In this document: in pieces, positions 32,533 through 43,200 of the stretch
Numbering within the stretch: the first letter of the stretch is position 1
Layout: every line of letters begins with the position of its first letter
Assembly (NCBI GenBank): GCA_018823125.1
Contig: JAHJIW010000003.1
Coordinates: forward strand, 99,780 to 163,779
DNA from: Candidatus Margulisiibacteriota bacterium
GTDB lineage: Bacteria > Margulisbacteria > WOR-1 > JAHJIW01
DNA length: 64,000 nucleotides
Direction of reading: 5' to 3'
Made by a program: the position numbers and the translations under genes
Notes under the pieces: generated by a model
What the model was told of the DNA's origin: nothing
The model's input: only the letters and a program-made list of their open reading frames with translations
Database searches by the model: none

Positions 32533-32792
32533 AGTTTCCTCAAAATTTATCATAAGCAATGGTCCGCGCAAAGAGTCAGTTATTTTCCCAGCCAATACCC
32601 TGCGCAAACACGCACTCAAAAGCCCCGGCGAGGCTTTTGGTGCTCGGCGCTCGGCCCCGCTCTCCCCCGATTTCATCGGGGGATCCATGCCCGCGGGGCC
32701 TCCGCGACGGTTTGCTTTAGGGCATTGGCTGCAACAAAATAACTATTAGGAAAAACACTTTAGGACCATTGCCTCTTAAATTTTGGGAAACT
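32533..32792. repeat. Large foldback element (imperfect ~80-bp inverted arms)
   Basis: This is the only gene-free stretch over 300 bases (32452-32866). The left arm (32533-32609) and right arm (32710-32792) match block by block as inverted copies: AGTTTCC, CAAAATTTA, GCAATGGTCC, AGTTATTTT, AGCCAAT(A/G)CCCT and CAAAC, with unpaired bulges between. The 100-bp interior folds separately. One hairpin is GCAC.CAAAAGCC against GGCTTTTG.TGC (32612-32643). A second is closed by GGCCCCGC/GCGGGGCC (32653-32700) around TCCCCCGAT-TTC-ATCGGGGGA. It may be a miniature foldback transposon or a structured RNA. Motifs of RNase P, 6S, SRP and tmRNA were looked for and not found. Small open frames inside it look accidental. 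Confidence 0.7.
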
Positions 32793-32830
32793 GGTTTTTT
32801 TTTGCGAATAAATAAAAAGATGAAATTGCT

Positions 32831-32859
32831 TTGACCTATACTTTCTTCTAAGCTATCCT
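32831..32859 (+). promoter_or_regulatory. Promoter of the leaderless rimO operon
   Basis: TTGACC (32831-32836), a 17-bp spacer and TATCCT (32854-32859). The rimO ATG begins 7 nt later with no Shine-Dalgarno, so the transcript should start at or next to the A of the ATG. This is the clearest example of the leaderless layout in the window. Confidence 0.75.
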
Positions 32860-32866
32860 GAATCCC

Positions 32867-34189
32867 ATGAAAATCCACTGTATCAGCCTGGGTTGCCCCA
32901 AAAATTTAACCGACACCGAAGCGGTGTTGGGAATTTTGCGCCGCGCCGGCCATAAAATCATCCCAGACGCCGCCAAAGCCGAAATTATCTTGATAAACAC
33001 TTGCGCATTTATACAATCCGCTACCGAAGAATCAATTGATACCATATTAGACGCCGCAAAATATAAAAAAACCGGAAAATGTAAACATTTAATCGTGATG
33101 GGCTGCCTACCCAGCCGCTATCAGAAAAAAATATCCAAACTTTTGCCGGAGGTGGATGCGTTTGTGGGCAGTGGTGAACTCGATAAAATTAACGAAATTA
33201 TCGGCGGCGCCGTGGCAAAAGAACATGCCGCCGTATCACCACGTAAACAAAAATCCTGCCTTTTCGGCCATGAGATCCCGCGCCTAAAAGTCACCCCCAA
33301 GCACTTTGCTTACGTAAAAATCGCCGACGGATGTAATAATCGATGTACTTACTGCACCATCCCACAAATCCGTGGCAGGTATCAAAGCCGCCCCATCGAT
33401 TCAATCATCAAAGAGGTCAAACTTTTGGCAAAAATGGGCGCCAAAGAGATCATTTTTGTGGCTCAGGAAACTACTTATTATGGAACCGACCTCTACGGCA
33501 AACCCGCCCTGGTCAAACTGCTAAAAAGCACTGCCAAAATCAAAGGGATCCACTGGATTCGCATCATGTACACCCACCCCGCCCGGATCACCGATGAGCT
33601 GATCAAGTTAATCAAAAATGAGCCTAAAATATGCAAGTACCTTGACTTGCCGCTCCAGCATATTTGTGATAAAATTTTAACAAATATGGGTCGGCGCTAC
33701 ACGCGTCGTTTAGTTGATAATTTAATAAGTAAAATTAGGAGGTCAATTCCAGAAATCGTTCTTCGGAGTACGTTTCTGGTTGGATTTCCTGGAGAAACCA
33801 ACAAAGATTTCGAAGAACTGTTGCGGTTTACCGAAAATACAAAGCTTGAACGATTAGGAGTTTTTAAGTATTCGAAAGAGGAAGGAACACCTGCTAGCAA
33901 ATTGAGGGGGCAGGTTTCCGCAAAAGTTAAAAACCAAAGATTTCACAAGCTAATGAGAAGACAGAACATGATTTCAAGACGATTTAACCGAAATTTAATA
34001 AATAAAATGTTTGAAATTTTAGTGGATTGCGGAGTTTCCGGAGGTTCTTTAGGTAGAACCTATATGGACGCCCCCGAAATCGACGGTTCTGTTCTCATAA
34101 AAAATTCTAAAATCCGGTCCGGAAAAATTGTTTTAGGCAAAATCATCGATTCGTCCGCCTACGATCTTTCCGCCCGTCTAATTACTTGA
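32867..34189 (+). CDS. rimO: Ribosomal protein uS12 methylthiotransferase
   Basis: A 440-residue radical SAM enzyme that methylthiolates an aspartate of ribosomal protein S12. The N-terminal UPF0004 domain holds three cluster cysteines (SLGCPKN, INTCAF, VMGCLPSR). The radical SAM domain has ADGCNNRCTYCTIPQIRG, and a TRAM domain ends the protein. The LGCPKNLTDTE opening and the GRYQSRP run separate RimO from MiaB. It is the first gene of an operon reaching to ymdB. A TTG start for pgsA overlaps its stop codon. Confidence 0.95.
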   Translation: MKIHCISLGCPKNLTDTEAVLGILRRAGHKIIPDAAKAEIILINTCAFIQSATEESIDTILDAAKYKKTGKCKHLIVMGCLPSRYQKKISKLLPEVDAFVGSGELDKINEIIGGAVAKEHAAVSPRKQKSCLFGHEIPRLKVTPKHFAYVKIADGCNNRCTYCTIPQIRGRYQSRPIDSIIKEVKLLAKMGAKEIIFVAQETTYYGTDLYGKPALVKLLKSTAKIKGIHWIRIMYTHPARITDELIKLIKNEPKICKYLDLPLQHICDKILTNMGRRYTRRLVDNLISKIRRSIPEIVLRSTFLVGFPGETNKDFEELLRFTENTKLERLGVFKYSKEEGTPASKLRGQVSAKVKNQRFHKLMRRQNMISRRFNRNLINKMFEILVDCGVSGGSLGRTYMDAPEIDGSVLIKNSKIRSGKIVLGKIIDSSAYDLSARLIT

Positions 34190-34722
34190 CCATTCCGAAC
34201 GTAGTTTCCCTGGTACGTATTGCTTTAATCCCCTCAATAACTTACTTTTTATGTTTTTCAAATTGTACCTTTGCCGGAATTGAATACAAATACATTGCCT
34301 GTGCACTGTTTATTTTAGTTGCTTTAAGCGACGCGCTGGACGGGTACTTAGCCCGCAAGTTAAATCAGGTTACAACCTTAGGTAAGTTACTGGATCCGCT
34401 GGCTGACAAACTATTAGTAATTGCCGTGTTAATTGTGTTAATAGAAAAAAGGTTAGTGCCGGCACTTCCGGTAATGTTAATTATTATGCGGGATTTAACC
34501 ATTTCATTGTTTAGAGGGCTGGCCGCCAGCCGCCATCTGATCATTGCGGCCTCTCCCTGGGGCAAAATAAAAACGGTTTTACAGGTTATCGCCATTGCAA
34601 TGCTGATTTTGTCTCTGCCTTTTGCAATTGAGGTTTTATGGGTAAGCATAACCATAACCTTGCTGACCGGGGCACAAATCATCTGGAACAATAAAGAGGT
34701 TCTATATGAAAGAACAACTTAG
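34186..34722 (+). CDS. pgsA: CDP-diacylglycerol-glycerol-3-phosphate 3-phosphatidyltransferase
   Basis: A 178-residue integral membrane CDP-alcohol phosphatidyltransferase that makes phosphatidylglycerol phosphate. The full catalytic signature DX2DGX2ARX8GX3DX3D is visible in SDALDGYLARKLNQVTTLGK and LLDPLADK. About five or six membrane helices cover the rest. The start is TTG 34186, embedded in the rimO stop (TTGA), so it depends on translational coupling. Its last 17 nt overlap cinA. Confidence 0.93.
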   Translation: MTIPNVVSLVRIALIPSITYFLCFSNCTFAGIEYKYIACALFILVALSDALDGYLARKLNQVTTLGKLLDPLADKLLVIAVLIVLIEKRLVPALPVMLIIMRDLTISLFRGLAASRHLIIAASPWGKIKTVLQVIAIAMLILSLPFAIEVLWVSITITLLTGAQIIWNNKEVLYERTT

Positions 34723-35284
34723 CGCTCATACATCTGAAGTAAAACTGGAAAGCTTTTTTACTAAAGTTTTATCGGTCATCGGCAGAACTACCGATTTGCA
34801 GTTAGCTTCTTTAATGCAGAAAGGCCACCATACCATTGCAGTCGCCGAGAGCTTAACCGCCGGGATGGTTTGCAGCCGGTTAGCAAACGTGGCCCGCAGT
34901 TCAGAGTATTTTTTAGGCGGGATTGTTTGTTATCATAATCGCATTAAGGTAGTAGAAGTTGGCGTCCCGGCCGCACTAATTTCCAAGCACGGACCGGTTT
35001 CTAAAGAAGTAGCGGTTTCAATGGCCGAAAATATCCGGAAAAAATTTAAAACTGAGATCGGCCTATCAACTACGGGATTAGCCGGACCTAAAAACGAAGA
35101 AGGTTTACATCCGGGATTGGTATACATTGCCTTGGCTACTCACCAGGGATGCGAGTTTAAGGAAATCCATCTGCAAGGAACCCGGAATGAAATCCGCAGA
35201 AAAGCAGCCCAGGCCTGCTTGGGGCTTTTGTGGCTGCACCTAGGTGGAGACGAGGTAGTACAAAACGCAGCAAAAGCATCATGA
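34706..35284 (+). CDS. cinA: CinA C-terminal domain protein (NMN amidohydrolase type)
   Basis: A 192-residue protein consisting only of the PncC/CinA_C domain. It shows TIAVAESLTAGMVCSRLANV, FLGGIVCYHNRIKV and GLSTTGLAGPKNEEGLHPGLVY. PncC deamidates nicotinamide mononucleotide to recycle NAD precursors. The N-terminal MoCF/COG1058 domain of full CinA is missing, and residues 1-35 are a short leader of unknown role. The cinA-recA association is conserved across many bacteria. AAAGAGG precedes the ATG; its stop shares ATGA with thpR. Confidence 0.9.
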   Translation: MKEQLSAHTSEVKLESFFTKVLSVIGRTTDLQLASLMQKGHHTIAVAESLTAGMVCSRLANVARSSEYFLGGIVCYHNRIKVVEVGVPAALISKHGPVSKEVAVSMAENIRKKFKTEIGLSTTGLAGPKNEEGLHPGLVYIALATHQGCEFKEIHLQGTRNEIRRKAAQACLGLLWLHLGGDEVVQNAAKAS

Positions 35285-35811
35285 GAACTTTTATTGCGGT
35301 TAATTTAAGCGACGCAGTTAAAGATAATATAAACCAGGTCGTTGAAAAATTAAAAAAAGTTGACCCCGGCATTAAATGGGTCAAAAAAGAAAATCTTCAC
35401 ATCACCCTGAAATTTTTAGGGGAAGTGAGTGAAGAAAAGGTTAAAGCGGTGGGAGATCTTTTAAGTGAAAAGCTAAAAGATCTTCAGGCGATTGAATTAA
35501 AATTTATTGGGATCGGCTCTTTCCCCCGGGTAGTTTGGATCGCTACTAGAAACGGCGCGGAAAGATTAAGTAAAATTTGGAATCAGGTTGAAGCAGTATT
35601 AGAAAAAGAAGGTTTTGAGAGAGATACCCGGCCCTTTGCCGCGCACGTTACCATCGGACGCATTAAGGGCAACCGTAATCCGAAGCTTAAGGGTGAACTC
35701 GAAAAACTAAAAGATTTTGATTTTGGTACCGATCGGATCAGTTCGATATCGATTATGAAGAGTACACTGGGAAAAACTGGTCCGAGCTACGAAGAAATAA
35801 ATAAAATATAA
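35281..35811 (+). CDS. thpR: RNA 2',3'-cyclic phosphodiesterase
   Basis: A 176-residue 2H phosphoesterase (LigT/ThpR) that opens 2',3'-cyclic phosphates at RNA ends. Both HxTx motifs are present: HITLKFLG near residue 40 and HVTIGRIKG near residue 124. It starts [11 protein letters not shown], as the family does, at ATG 35281 overlapping the cinA stop. The longer in-frame extension is discarded. Confidence 0.93.
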   Translation: MRTFIAVNLSDAVKDNINQVVEKLKKVDPGIKWVKKENLHITLKFLGEVSEEKVKAVGDLLSEKLKDLQAIELKFIGIGSFPRVVWIATRNGAERLSKIWNQVEAVLEKEGFERDTRPFAAHVTIGRIKGNRNPKLKGELEKLKDFDFGTDRISSISIMKSTLGKTGPSYEEINKI

Positions 35812-35824
35812 AAGGAGAACTATC

Positions 35825-36865
35825 ATGTCTAACGAAAAAAACAAAGCATTAGGAATTGCAATTGCAAAAATCGAAAAAGACTACGGCAAAGGCGCGATCA
35901 TGAAAATGGGCGAAGCGTCAAAGATGAAAATTGACTCCATTCCTACCGGCGCACTATCGCTGGATTTGGCATTAGGCGTCGGCGGACTGCCGCGCGGAAG
36001 AATCGTTGAGATTTACGGACCAGAAGGCGGCGGTAAAACCACGGTTTCGCTGCACGTTATTGCCGAAGCCCAGAAAAAAGGAGGCATCGCCGCATTTATC
36101 GATGCCGAACATGCCATGGACCCGCTGTATGCCAGGAGACTGGGAGTCGACATCAATAATCTGCTTATTTCCCAGCCGGATTACGGTGAACAAGCATTAG
36201 AAATTTGTGAAACATTGGTCCGTTCGGGAGCCGTAGATATTATTGTAGTCGACTCAGTGGCGGCCCTGGTCCCTAAAAAAGAAATCGAAGGGGAAATGGA
36301 AGACATCCACGTTGGTTTGCAGGCCCGCTTGATGTCTAAAGCTCTGCGTAAACTGGCTGGCGTGATTAACAAATCAAAAACCACCGTCATTTTTATTAAC
36401 CAGCTGCGCATGAAAATTGGCATTATGTTCGGCAACCCCGAAACCACGCCCGGCGGCCGCGCCCTTAAATTTTATTCTTCAGTTCGACTGGAAGTCAGAG
36501 CCGGCGAAAAAATTACCGACGGCGACGTGATCATTGGCTCGCGGGTAAAAGTAAAAGTGGTAAAAAATAAAGTAGCCCCGCCCTTCCGTACCGCCTCCTT
36601 TGTCTTAATTCACGGGAAAGGAATTTCCAAGGAAGTCGACTTAATTGATTTAGCCATTGACCAAAAAGTTATCAATAAAGCCGGCGCCTGGTATACCTAT
36701 GATCAGAATAAACTTGGTCAAGGTCTGGTTAACGCGCAAGCCTTCTTAAAAGAAAACCCCGCGACCATGAATGACATCGAAAAGAAAATTAAAGTGATCA
36801 TTGCCTCCCAAAACTTTGAGGCCGAAACGCCCGCCCCCAAAACCGTGAGGGCAAAAAGCAAATAA
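35825..36865 (+). CDS. recA: Recombinase RecA
   Basis: A 346-residue RecA that forms filaments on single-stranded DNA for homologous recombination and SOS signalling. It has Walker [11 protein letters not shown] (the usual second pair of serines is two glycines), [11 protein letters not shown], the MAW-like [12 protein letters not shown] and loop 2 ([20 protein letters not shown]). AAAGGAG lies about 8 nt before the ATG. No LexA-type box is evident; the gene appears to be transcribed with the rimO operon. Confidence 0.99.
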   Translation: MSNEKNKALGIAIAKIEKDYGKGAIMKMGEASKMKIDSIPTGALSLDLALGVGGLPRGRIVEIYGPEGGGKTTVSLHVIAEAQKKGGIAAFIDAEHAMDPLYARRLGVDINNLLISQPDYGEQALEICETLVRSGAVDIIVVDSVAALVPKKEIEGEMEDIHVGLQARLMSKALRKLAGVINKSKTTVIFINQLRMKIGIMFGNPETTPGGRALKFYSSVRLEVRAGEKITDGDVIIGSRVKVKVVKNKVAPPFRTASFVLIHGKGISKEVDLIDLAIDQKVINKAGAWYTYDQNKLGQGLVNAQAFLKENPATMNDIEKKIKVIIASQNFEAETPAPKTVRAKSK

Positions 36866-36887
36866 AAATAGCGAAAGGAGAAAGTAA

Positions 36888-38435
36888 ATGAATAACATGT
36901 GGTTGATATACGGTGCAGGATTGTGTGTATTAGTTTTTGTTCTGGCCGTGGCATACGTTTTTATCAAGAAAAACTTTGCCGAACAAAAGGTTAGAATTGC
37001 CGAAGAATCCGCCAAAAAAATATTGGAGGATGCCAAAAGGGAGGCCGATACCAAACGAAAAGAGGCAATTCTAGAGTTAAAAGACGAAAAAATAAAACTG
37101 AAATCAGAAATAGACCAGGAAACTAAAGAAAGAAGACAGGAACTGCTGGGCCTGGAAAAAAGACTACTGAGCAGAGAAGAGGCCCTGGATGACAAATTAA
37201 AAAACCTGGACGCGCAAAAAGATAAGATCAAAGAAATTAAGGTGAACTTAGAAAAAATAAAGGTAGGCTTAGAAGAAGCGCGGCAGAAACACGTCCAGGA
37301 ATTAGAAAGGGTTTCCGGTCTATCTCAAGATGCGGCCAAAGCCATTCTTTTGCAAAACTTAGACAAGGAGCTGGACAAAGAAGCTTCGGTAAAAATTAAG
37401 CAAAAAGAAGATGAAATCAGAAAGATCGCCGACAAAAAAGCCAGAGAAATTCTGACCACCGCCGTACAACGCTGTGCGGTGGACCACGCCGTTGAATCAA
37501 CGGTTAGCTTGGTAGAATTACCCAGCGATGATATGAAAGGCCGCATTATCGGCCGTGAAGGCAGAAATATCCGGGCATTCGAAACTGCAACCGGAATTGA
37601 CCTGGTAGTCGACGACACTCCGGGAGCCGTAATCCTTTCGGGGTTTGATCCGCTGCGCCGTGAAACCGCGCGTCTCACTTTAAACAAACTTATCGCGGAC
37701 GGCAGAATCCACCCCGCCCGCGTTGAAGAAATGTATAACAAGTCGAAACAAGAAATCAAAGACACGATGTGGGAAGCCGGCGAGCGCGCCGCACTGGACA
37801 CCGACGTGCATAATCTTCCGCCGGTTATTATTCAGCTTTTGGGAAGGTTAAAATACCGAACCAGTTACGGACAAAATGTACTGCAGCACTCCATCGAGGT
37901 TGCCCACCTCGCAGGCATGTTGGGATCAGAGCTCGGGGTAAATGCTAGGCTTGCCCGTCGAGCAGGATTGCTCCATGATTTAGGAAAAGCAATCGACCAG
38001 GACGTTGAAGGAACCCATACCAAGCTGGGTGCGATGTTTGCCAAAAAAGCCGGCGAATCACCCGAAGTTGTACACGCCATCGAAGCCCACCACGAAGACA
38101 TCGAACTGCAAACGATTGAAGCAATTTTAGTTTTAGTTGCGGATGCCATTTCGGCCTCACGTCCCGGCGCACGCAGAGATACGTTGGAAGCTTACATTAA
38201 GCGCTTACAACGTTTAGAGGAAGTAGCCAAGAGTTTTGAAGGCGTAGAAAAATGTTACGCCATTCAGGCCGGCCGTGAAGTAAGAGTTATTGTTGAGCCC
38301 ACTAAAGTTGATGACGCTGCGGCTCCCAAACTAGCTCACGATATTGCTAAAAAGATCGAAGCCGAGCTGGAGTATCCGGGAGAAGTAAAAGTTACCATCA
38401 TTAGGGAAACCCGGGCATCGGATATAGCCAAGTAA
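36888..38435 (+). CDS. rny: Ribonuclease Y
   Basis: A 515-residue membrane-anchored endoribonuclease that starts mRNA decay. It has an N-terminal helix (about 5-25), a long charged coiled coil (30-200), a KH domain ([20 protein letters not shown]) and an HD domain with the metal pair in [12 protein letters not shown]. The length is near the usual 520. AAAGGAG lies before the ATG. The recA-rny-ymdB order is a conserved trio. Confidence 0.97.
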   Translation: MNNMWLIYGAGLCVLVFVLAVAYVFIKKNFAEQKVRIAEESAKKILEDAKREADTKRKEAILELKDEKIKLKSEIDQETKERRQELLGLEKRLLSREEALDDKLKNLDAQKDKIKEIKVNLEKIKVGLEEARQKHVQELERVSGLSQDAAKAILLQNLDKELDKEASVKIKQKEDEIRKIADKKAREILTTAVQRCAVDHAVESTVSLVELPSDDMKGRIIGREGRNIRAFETATGIDLVVDDTPGAVILSGFDPLRRETARLTLNKLIADGRIHPARVEEMYNKSKQEIKDTMWEAGERAALDTDVHNLPPVIIQLLGRLKYRTSYGQNVLQHSIEVAHLAGMLGSELGVNARLARRAGLLHDLGKAIDQDVEGTHTKLGAMFAKKAGESPEVVHAIEAHHEDIELQTIEAILVLVADAISASRPGARRDTLEAYIKRLQRLEEVAKSFEGVEKCYAIQAGREVRVIVEPTKVDDAAAPKLAHDIAKKIEAELEYPGEVKVTIIRETRASDIAK

Positions 38436-38447
38436 AGGAGCTTTAAT

Positions 38448-39275
38448 TTGCCAAAAAAAGAAATAACGATCCTATTCATCGGCGACATCATCGGTCGCTA
38501 CGGACGGGCAATTACTAAGAAAATGATCCCGGCCATCAAGGCTAAAGAACGCATCGATTTTGTGATTACCAACGGTGAAAACTCCGCCGCCGGTTACGGA
38601 ATCACTGAAAAAGTATATAATGAATTGACTGGGGCCGGCATCGATATTATCACCATGGGAAATCACGTCTGGGATAAAAAAGAAATCGTAACCAAAATCG
38701 ATGAATACGTTGATCTTTTGCGTCCGGCCAACTACCCCAAAGAAGTCCCCGGCAAAGAATATCTAATCAAAGAAAAAAACAAAGTGAAAATTGGCATAAT
38801 TAATCTTTGCGGAAGAGTTTTTATGCCCGCGCTGGATTGTCCTTTTAAAAAAGCCGAAAAACTAATTGAAGAAATAAAAAAATCAACCAACATCATCCTG
38901 GTAGATATCCATGCCGAAGCAACTTCCGAGAAAGAAGCCATGGGATTTTTCCTGGACGGAAAAGTTTCGGCAGTGATTGGAACCCACACTCATATACAAA
39001 CTGCGGATGAAAGAGTTATGCCGGGCGGCACCGCCTTTATTGCCGACGCCGGCATGGTAGGATCCGAAGATTCAGTTATCGGCATGAACAAAGAACAAAT
39101 TTTAAAGCGGTTTTTAACTCAGATGCCGCATAAGTTTGAGGTAGCTAAGGAAGGTCCCGCCATTTTTAATGCGGTGCTGATTAAAGTTGATATTGCTACC
39201 GGGAAAGCCACCTCTATCCAGCGCATTTTTGAAAGGGCTCCAGAGGAAGAAATCAAAGAACCCGCCGAAAATTAA
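38448..39275 (+). CDS. ymdB: YmdB-type metallophosphoesterase
   Basis: A 275-residue calcineurin-like phosphoesterase (TIGR00282 family) that cleaves 2',3'-cyclic nucleotides and influences RNase Y-linked gene expression in Bacillus. The metal motifs are IGDIIGRYGR, TNGENSA, GNHVWDKKE and GTHTHIQTADE. The start is TTG 38448 with AAAGGAG about 7 nt upstream, which also suggests coupling to rny. It is the last gene of the operon. Confidence 0.95.
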   Translation: MPKKEITILFIGDIIGRYGRAITKKMIPAIKAKERIDFVITNGENSAAGYGITEKVYNELTGAGIDIITMGNHVWDKKEIVTKIDEYVDLLRPANYPKEVPGKEYLIKEKNKVKIGIINLCGRVFMPALDCPFKKAEKLIEEIKKSTNIILVDIHAEATSEKEAMGFFLDGKVSAVIGTHTHIQTADERVMPGGTAFIADAGMVGSEDSVIGMNKEQILKRFLTQMPHKFEVAKEGPAIFNAVLIKVDIATGKATSIQRIFERAPEEEIKEPAEN

Positions 39276-39393
39276 ATTTCAAATAAATCTGAATTTCCCC
39301 AAAATAATTGCCCTCAAAAGCGAAATTTTTTTTAGTTTGTGACGATACAAAAGTGGACGCACGAAAATTTTCCCCGGTGGAAAGAGTGGGAAA

Positions 39394-40131
39394 ATGCCTG
39401 TTGTAGTATTAGGTCGGCATAGATATAATAGTGGAAGACAAACCGGTATAGGGGGAAGTGTAACAACTAGACCTTGGCACTGCAGTAGAATGGGAGGAGG
39501 AAGCAGCGGTGGAGGACGGCCCCCGGGAAGTGTAATTTCAATGAATAAAATACCTTGGCAAAACACCCGCTTAATTCCTGATAGCACTCAATCTCCTTCG
39601 CAACGAAAAACGATACGACAAAAAATTGTTGCAATGGCTGACGCCTACCAAGTCTTCAAAGTAGTAGTTAAAACCGGAATTGACGCCTTGGTTAATAAGG
39701 CAAAAGAAGTAATGAACCAAGTATTTAAGCCGGATTTCGTTGAGGTTCAGGTTGGAGCACTTAGCTTAGTAGCTCCTTTAGATACGGTAGCAAGGATCTG
39801 TCAGAGTGAAAATGCAGCTATCTATTTTCCGGATAAAGACGGCAAAATTGCCTATTGTACCGGTCAGCAGAATGGTTCAATCTTAGATGTCTATCGATTT
39901 AACCTTAGTGATGCCGGAAACCTGGCCAGCCTAGTAAAATCCTTTCCTTATCAATCAGTCGCCATTGCCCCATTAACCCGCGGCCTCGGTATCAAAAAGC
40001 CCGTTGACCAGTACGAACAAATTGGTATTTTAATAATTGGGTTCAACAAACCAAACGCTTTATCCCCATTTGACCTGGTTCCCCTACGCATACTTTCCGA
40101 AAATATCGCAAATGCTGAAACTGCTGATTAA
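39394..40131 (+). CDS. GAF-like domain protein, unknown
   Basis: A 245-residue protein. The first 50 residues are low-complexity, with a glycine cluster (RMGGGSSGGGRPPG). A basic helix follows (QRKTIRQKIVAMADAYQVF). The C-terminal half (about 125-245) reads like a GAF sensor domain: AIYFPDKDGKIAYCTG, VAIAPLTRG, IGILIIGFNKPNALSPFDL and a final helix of the form PLRILSENIANAE. Ligand and partner are unknown. No good Shine-Dalgarno is seen, only GAGTGGGA. It is followed 84 nt later by the 1348-residue orphan on the same strand, so the two may act together. Confidence 0.6.
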   Translation: MPVVVLGRHRYNSGRQTGIGGSVTTRPWHCSRMGGGSSGGGRPPGSVISMNKIPWQNTRLIPDSTQSPSQRKTIRQKIVAMADAYQVFKVVVKTGIDALVNKAKEVMNQVFKPDFVEVQVGALSLVAPLDTVARICQSENAAIYFPDKDGKIAYCTGQQNGSILDVYRFNLSDAGNLASLVKSFPYQSVAIAPLTRGLGIKKPVDQYEQIGILIIGFNKPNALSPFDLVPLRILSENIANAETAD

Positions 40132-40171
40132 TTAGCCTTTCTGCCCCAAAAAATAGCCCATTTCATGCAAG

Positions 40172-40200
40172 TTTACCCCTTTTGAGCACGATTATATAAG
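40172..40200 (+). promoter_or_regulatory. Promoter of the 1348-residue protein gene
   Basis: TTTACC (40172-40177), a 17-bp spacer and TATAAG (40195-40200). The leader is very short and contains AGGAG at 40204-40208, 7 nt before ATG 40216. Confidence 0.5.
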
Positions 40201-40215
40201 TGTAGGAGATTGCCA

Positions 40216-43200
40216 ATGAGCAGCTATGTTTCAGGGGCCGGACAGGCCTTAACAAATTCAATATTTAATCGACATTCTCGGCTAGTAACCGACTTCAACG
40301 CTTGTTCTGGAAACCGCCTTCCACATAATATTAAGACCGTTCTTGATGCTGCAGAAAATTCTTCTGATCCGGCCGCATTTATCAATTCTTTTTTACCTCA
40401 AATCAATGACTCTAACAAAAGAGATGCATTGCGCGATGCCGCAGTTTCAAGAGGTCTCATTAATGATGGCCAGGAGGAAATAGGGCAATCTCCTACAACT
40501 TCTCCTGGCCTTGATTCTTTAGGGGCCGGCGCGGCAGTCGCCTCTCCATGGCTCTTTGCAATGGCCGGGGCAATTATTAACGGAGGATCTTCTGGAGAAA
40601 TTCCGATCAGTAGCACCACTCCCCGCACCGAAGCTGAAACCGTAAGATTAGTTATTGCCGAATATGAAGCCGACTATACAGGGGCCCTAAATCCAGAGGT
40701 AATGGAAAGAATTACCATGGAGCGACTAGAAGCCGGAAGCCCAGTAAACTGGATCGTGGTAAATAACCGCCTCAAGGTCGTTAACGACGGCGTATCCCAC
40801 CCGCTAGGCGACGCCTATTTAACTGCCATTCAAGAAACACTAGCTAGCATCGCTAACGAACACGGAGCAGTTTTTGAAGGAGACGTAGTAGTTATCCGAC
40901 AGGGACCAAACTACGCTTTTCTATTACCCGAAAATTTACCAGAAGGAGTTACCGAAAATTCAATTTTAGCGGAAGTGCAGCGCACTTTTGACGAACGCAA
41001 CGGTACCTTTAGAGAAGCCACCGTTACTGAAGAAAGAACAACTATCGAAAAATTAAACTGCCTAGCATATAACACCGAAACTGGAGAAAACCTACAAGTT
41101 ACTCCAGAAGAAATGGCCGAAGGCGTAAGAAGCGGAAGACTAGTACAAATTGGAGAAGTTAGTAACTACGGCAACGGAGATGAACCACATACGGTAAGGT
41201 TACGACTAAGAGGCAGCGCCGCTTTAATTAGGTATTTACCCGGGGAATTTACATATTTATCAATTGCGGATACCAGAGAAGCCATTCAATTAGGATTAAG
41301 CCGAGTAATCTTTGAATTAAACGCCGGCAGCACGGTTAACATCAGTACCGTCAGAGGAGAAATTGCTGATTTTTTAATAAGCACCCGATTACCGGATGTT
41401 AAAGTAAGGCCACCCAGCTACTACCACGGGCCAGACGGATTTAGCGCTACCGCTACCAGCATGATCGAAAGACTCAACGCCGGTGAAATCGCAGATATGT
41501 CGATTGCCTTTTTTGACGGAAACCACGTTGGAAAAATCCGCGACTTTGGTTTTGTGGGATCAGCGGCAACCGACGCTCTAATGTTAGTTGGAATTGCCGA
41601 AGCACAGGATGCCACCGTTGCAGAAATGATCGAACTTCACCCCGAGCTTGAAAGCGCCATCCGGACAATTGAAGTTTTTCGCTACGGGGCCGGCAGTGAA
41701 GAATTTTACGTATGCGGAGAAGTTGAAAATGTGATCATGGCCGAATTTTTGCAGCGTTATTCAATTAAATTACATGATTTTACTTACCCCATGACAATCC
41801 AAGAACTACAAGCTACTGAAAAAGGAAGAGCCTATCTTAGAGGAGAATTCACCAACGGGGTGCGACCCACCAGATACCGTCACCCGGGGCTAAAGAGAAC
41901 GGTGGTTGACGTTAGAGTCGGGGTAACCATCACGGGGTCAGTCATGGAACTCCATGCCGATCCCCGATCACCGGATACGGTTAGGGTCCAAGCCGAAGCA
42001 ACTACCAGCTTAGAGGTATTAAGGCAAACTACCAAAGACGGCATAGTTGATTTTTATAAAAAGGCGATTGAACACGTTGGGGAAGAGGCAAAAAAATTAA
42101 ATCCAAACCGACGAACTCGTATTCATATATTGAATCCGGACGGCACCCACTACGAAGTGCCGCGTTTGGGCCAAGGGGCCAGACGACCGGCAGGTTATCA
42201 ACCTACCCGTTATGCAGAACCTCCTTCAACCGGACCAGAATTGACTTTAATTACCGGAGATGGAATGTATACCGGAGACGCTGTTGTTCGAGAACTGGAA
42301 AATTCCGGTAGACACAGCTTAGATGATATCCCGGTTGTTGATCACACCAGAGAAACAACCGCGGCAGAACCAGTTGCTCCTACCTACAGACCGGGCGCAG
42401 GTTCAATGGCCATTGGAGATGTATACGTCGGAAACAACGAATCACTTGGTCAATATTTAGAAGCATCATACGGTTTCGAAGTATCCCGTGCGATCGGAAG
42501 AAATATTGATCGACTGTCTCCAGAAAGATTAAGACAAATTGAAACCCGCCTGGAGCGCGGTATTAACAATATGTCGAATGCTGAATTAGCGCTGTTATTA
42601 AACACTGATGAAGCAACCGCAGCTAGTATTAAAGAAGCCGCCGCCAACCGATCTAATCCAAATCGAATCGCCTTGGGTGGACTTTTAAGTATGACTTGTG
42701 GTTTGGTTGGTATGTTAGGGATGTCTAACTTGCTGCACCACTGTTTCCCAAACATGAACCCTACTCTTCATTTTGCAGTCGTATTGGGAGTTGGGCACGG
42801 AGTAAACAAAGGATTTGCCGGATTATCCCAGGCAATTGTGTTTAGAAACAGCGGAGAAATAATCAGAGAATTAAGAGGACTAAGAGCCGCTTACAGTTTA
42901 GGCGAAATGGCTAATATGGCCGGATCATTCCGGGGCGGAACCGCTTCGGTGGCCCTCTTTAACATTGCAGCCAACGTGTTAGGTGTCCCTCAAAACAGTT
43001 TAGTAAGACCGATCGGAAACATGGCGGCATTTTTTGTGCCGGATCTTTATGCGATTGGCGCTAGGTGGGCCGCGCAAAAATACGGAGTTAATCTAATGCC
43101 AAAAGGCGGCCTTGCCGTTGCCGGAAGAGCACTGGGAACCTTTACCTTTACATTCTTTGTAGCCGGTCTATTAGGAGACGGAATTAACCACTTAACTTCA

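Noticed and set aside
32491..32742. Short open frames on both strands inside the 32.5-32.8 kb gap
   Set aside because: They lie within the inverted-repeat element, lack Shine-Dalgarno sites or leaderless promoters, and their translations show no protein-like pattern.
32533..32792. Identification of the foldback as RNase P, 6S, SRP or tmRNA
   Set aside because: The conserved sequence motifs of these RNAs are not found; only structure is evident.
39279..39587. A 102-codon proline-rich frame on the minus strand
   Set aside because: It overlaps the start of the GAF-like gene and has no start signal; the proline run mirrors the glycine run of the real gene.
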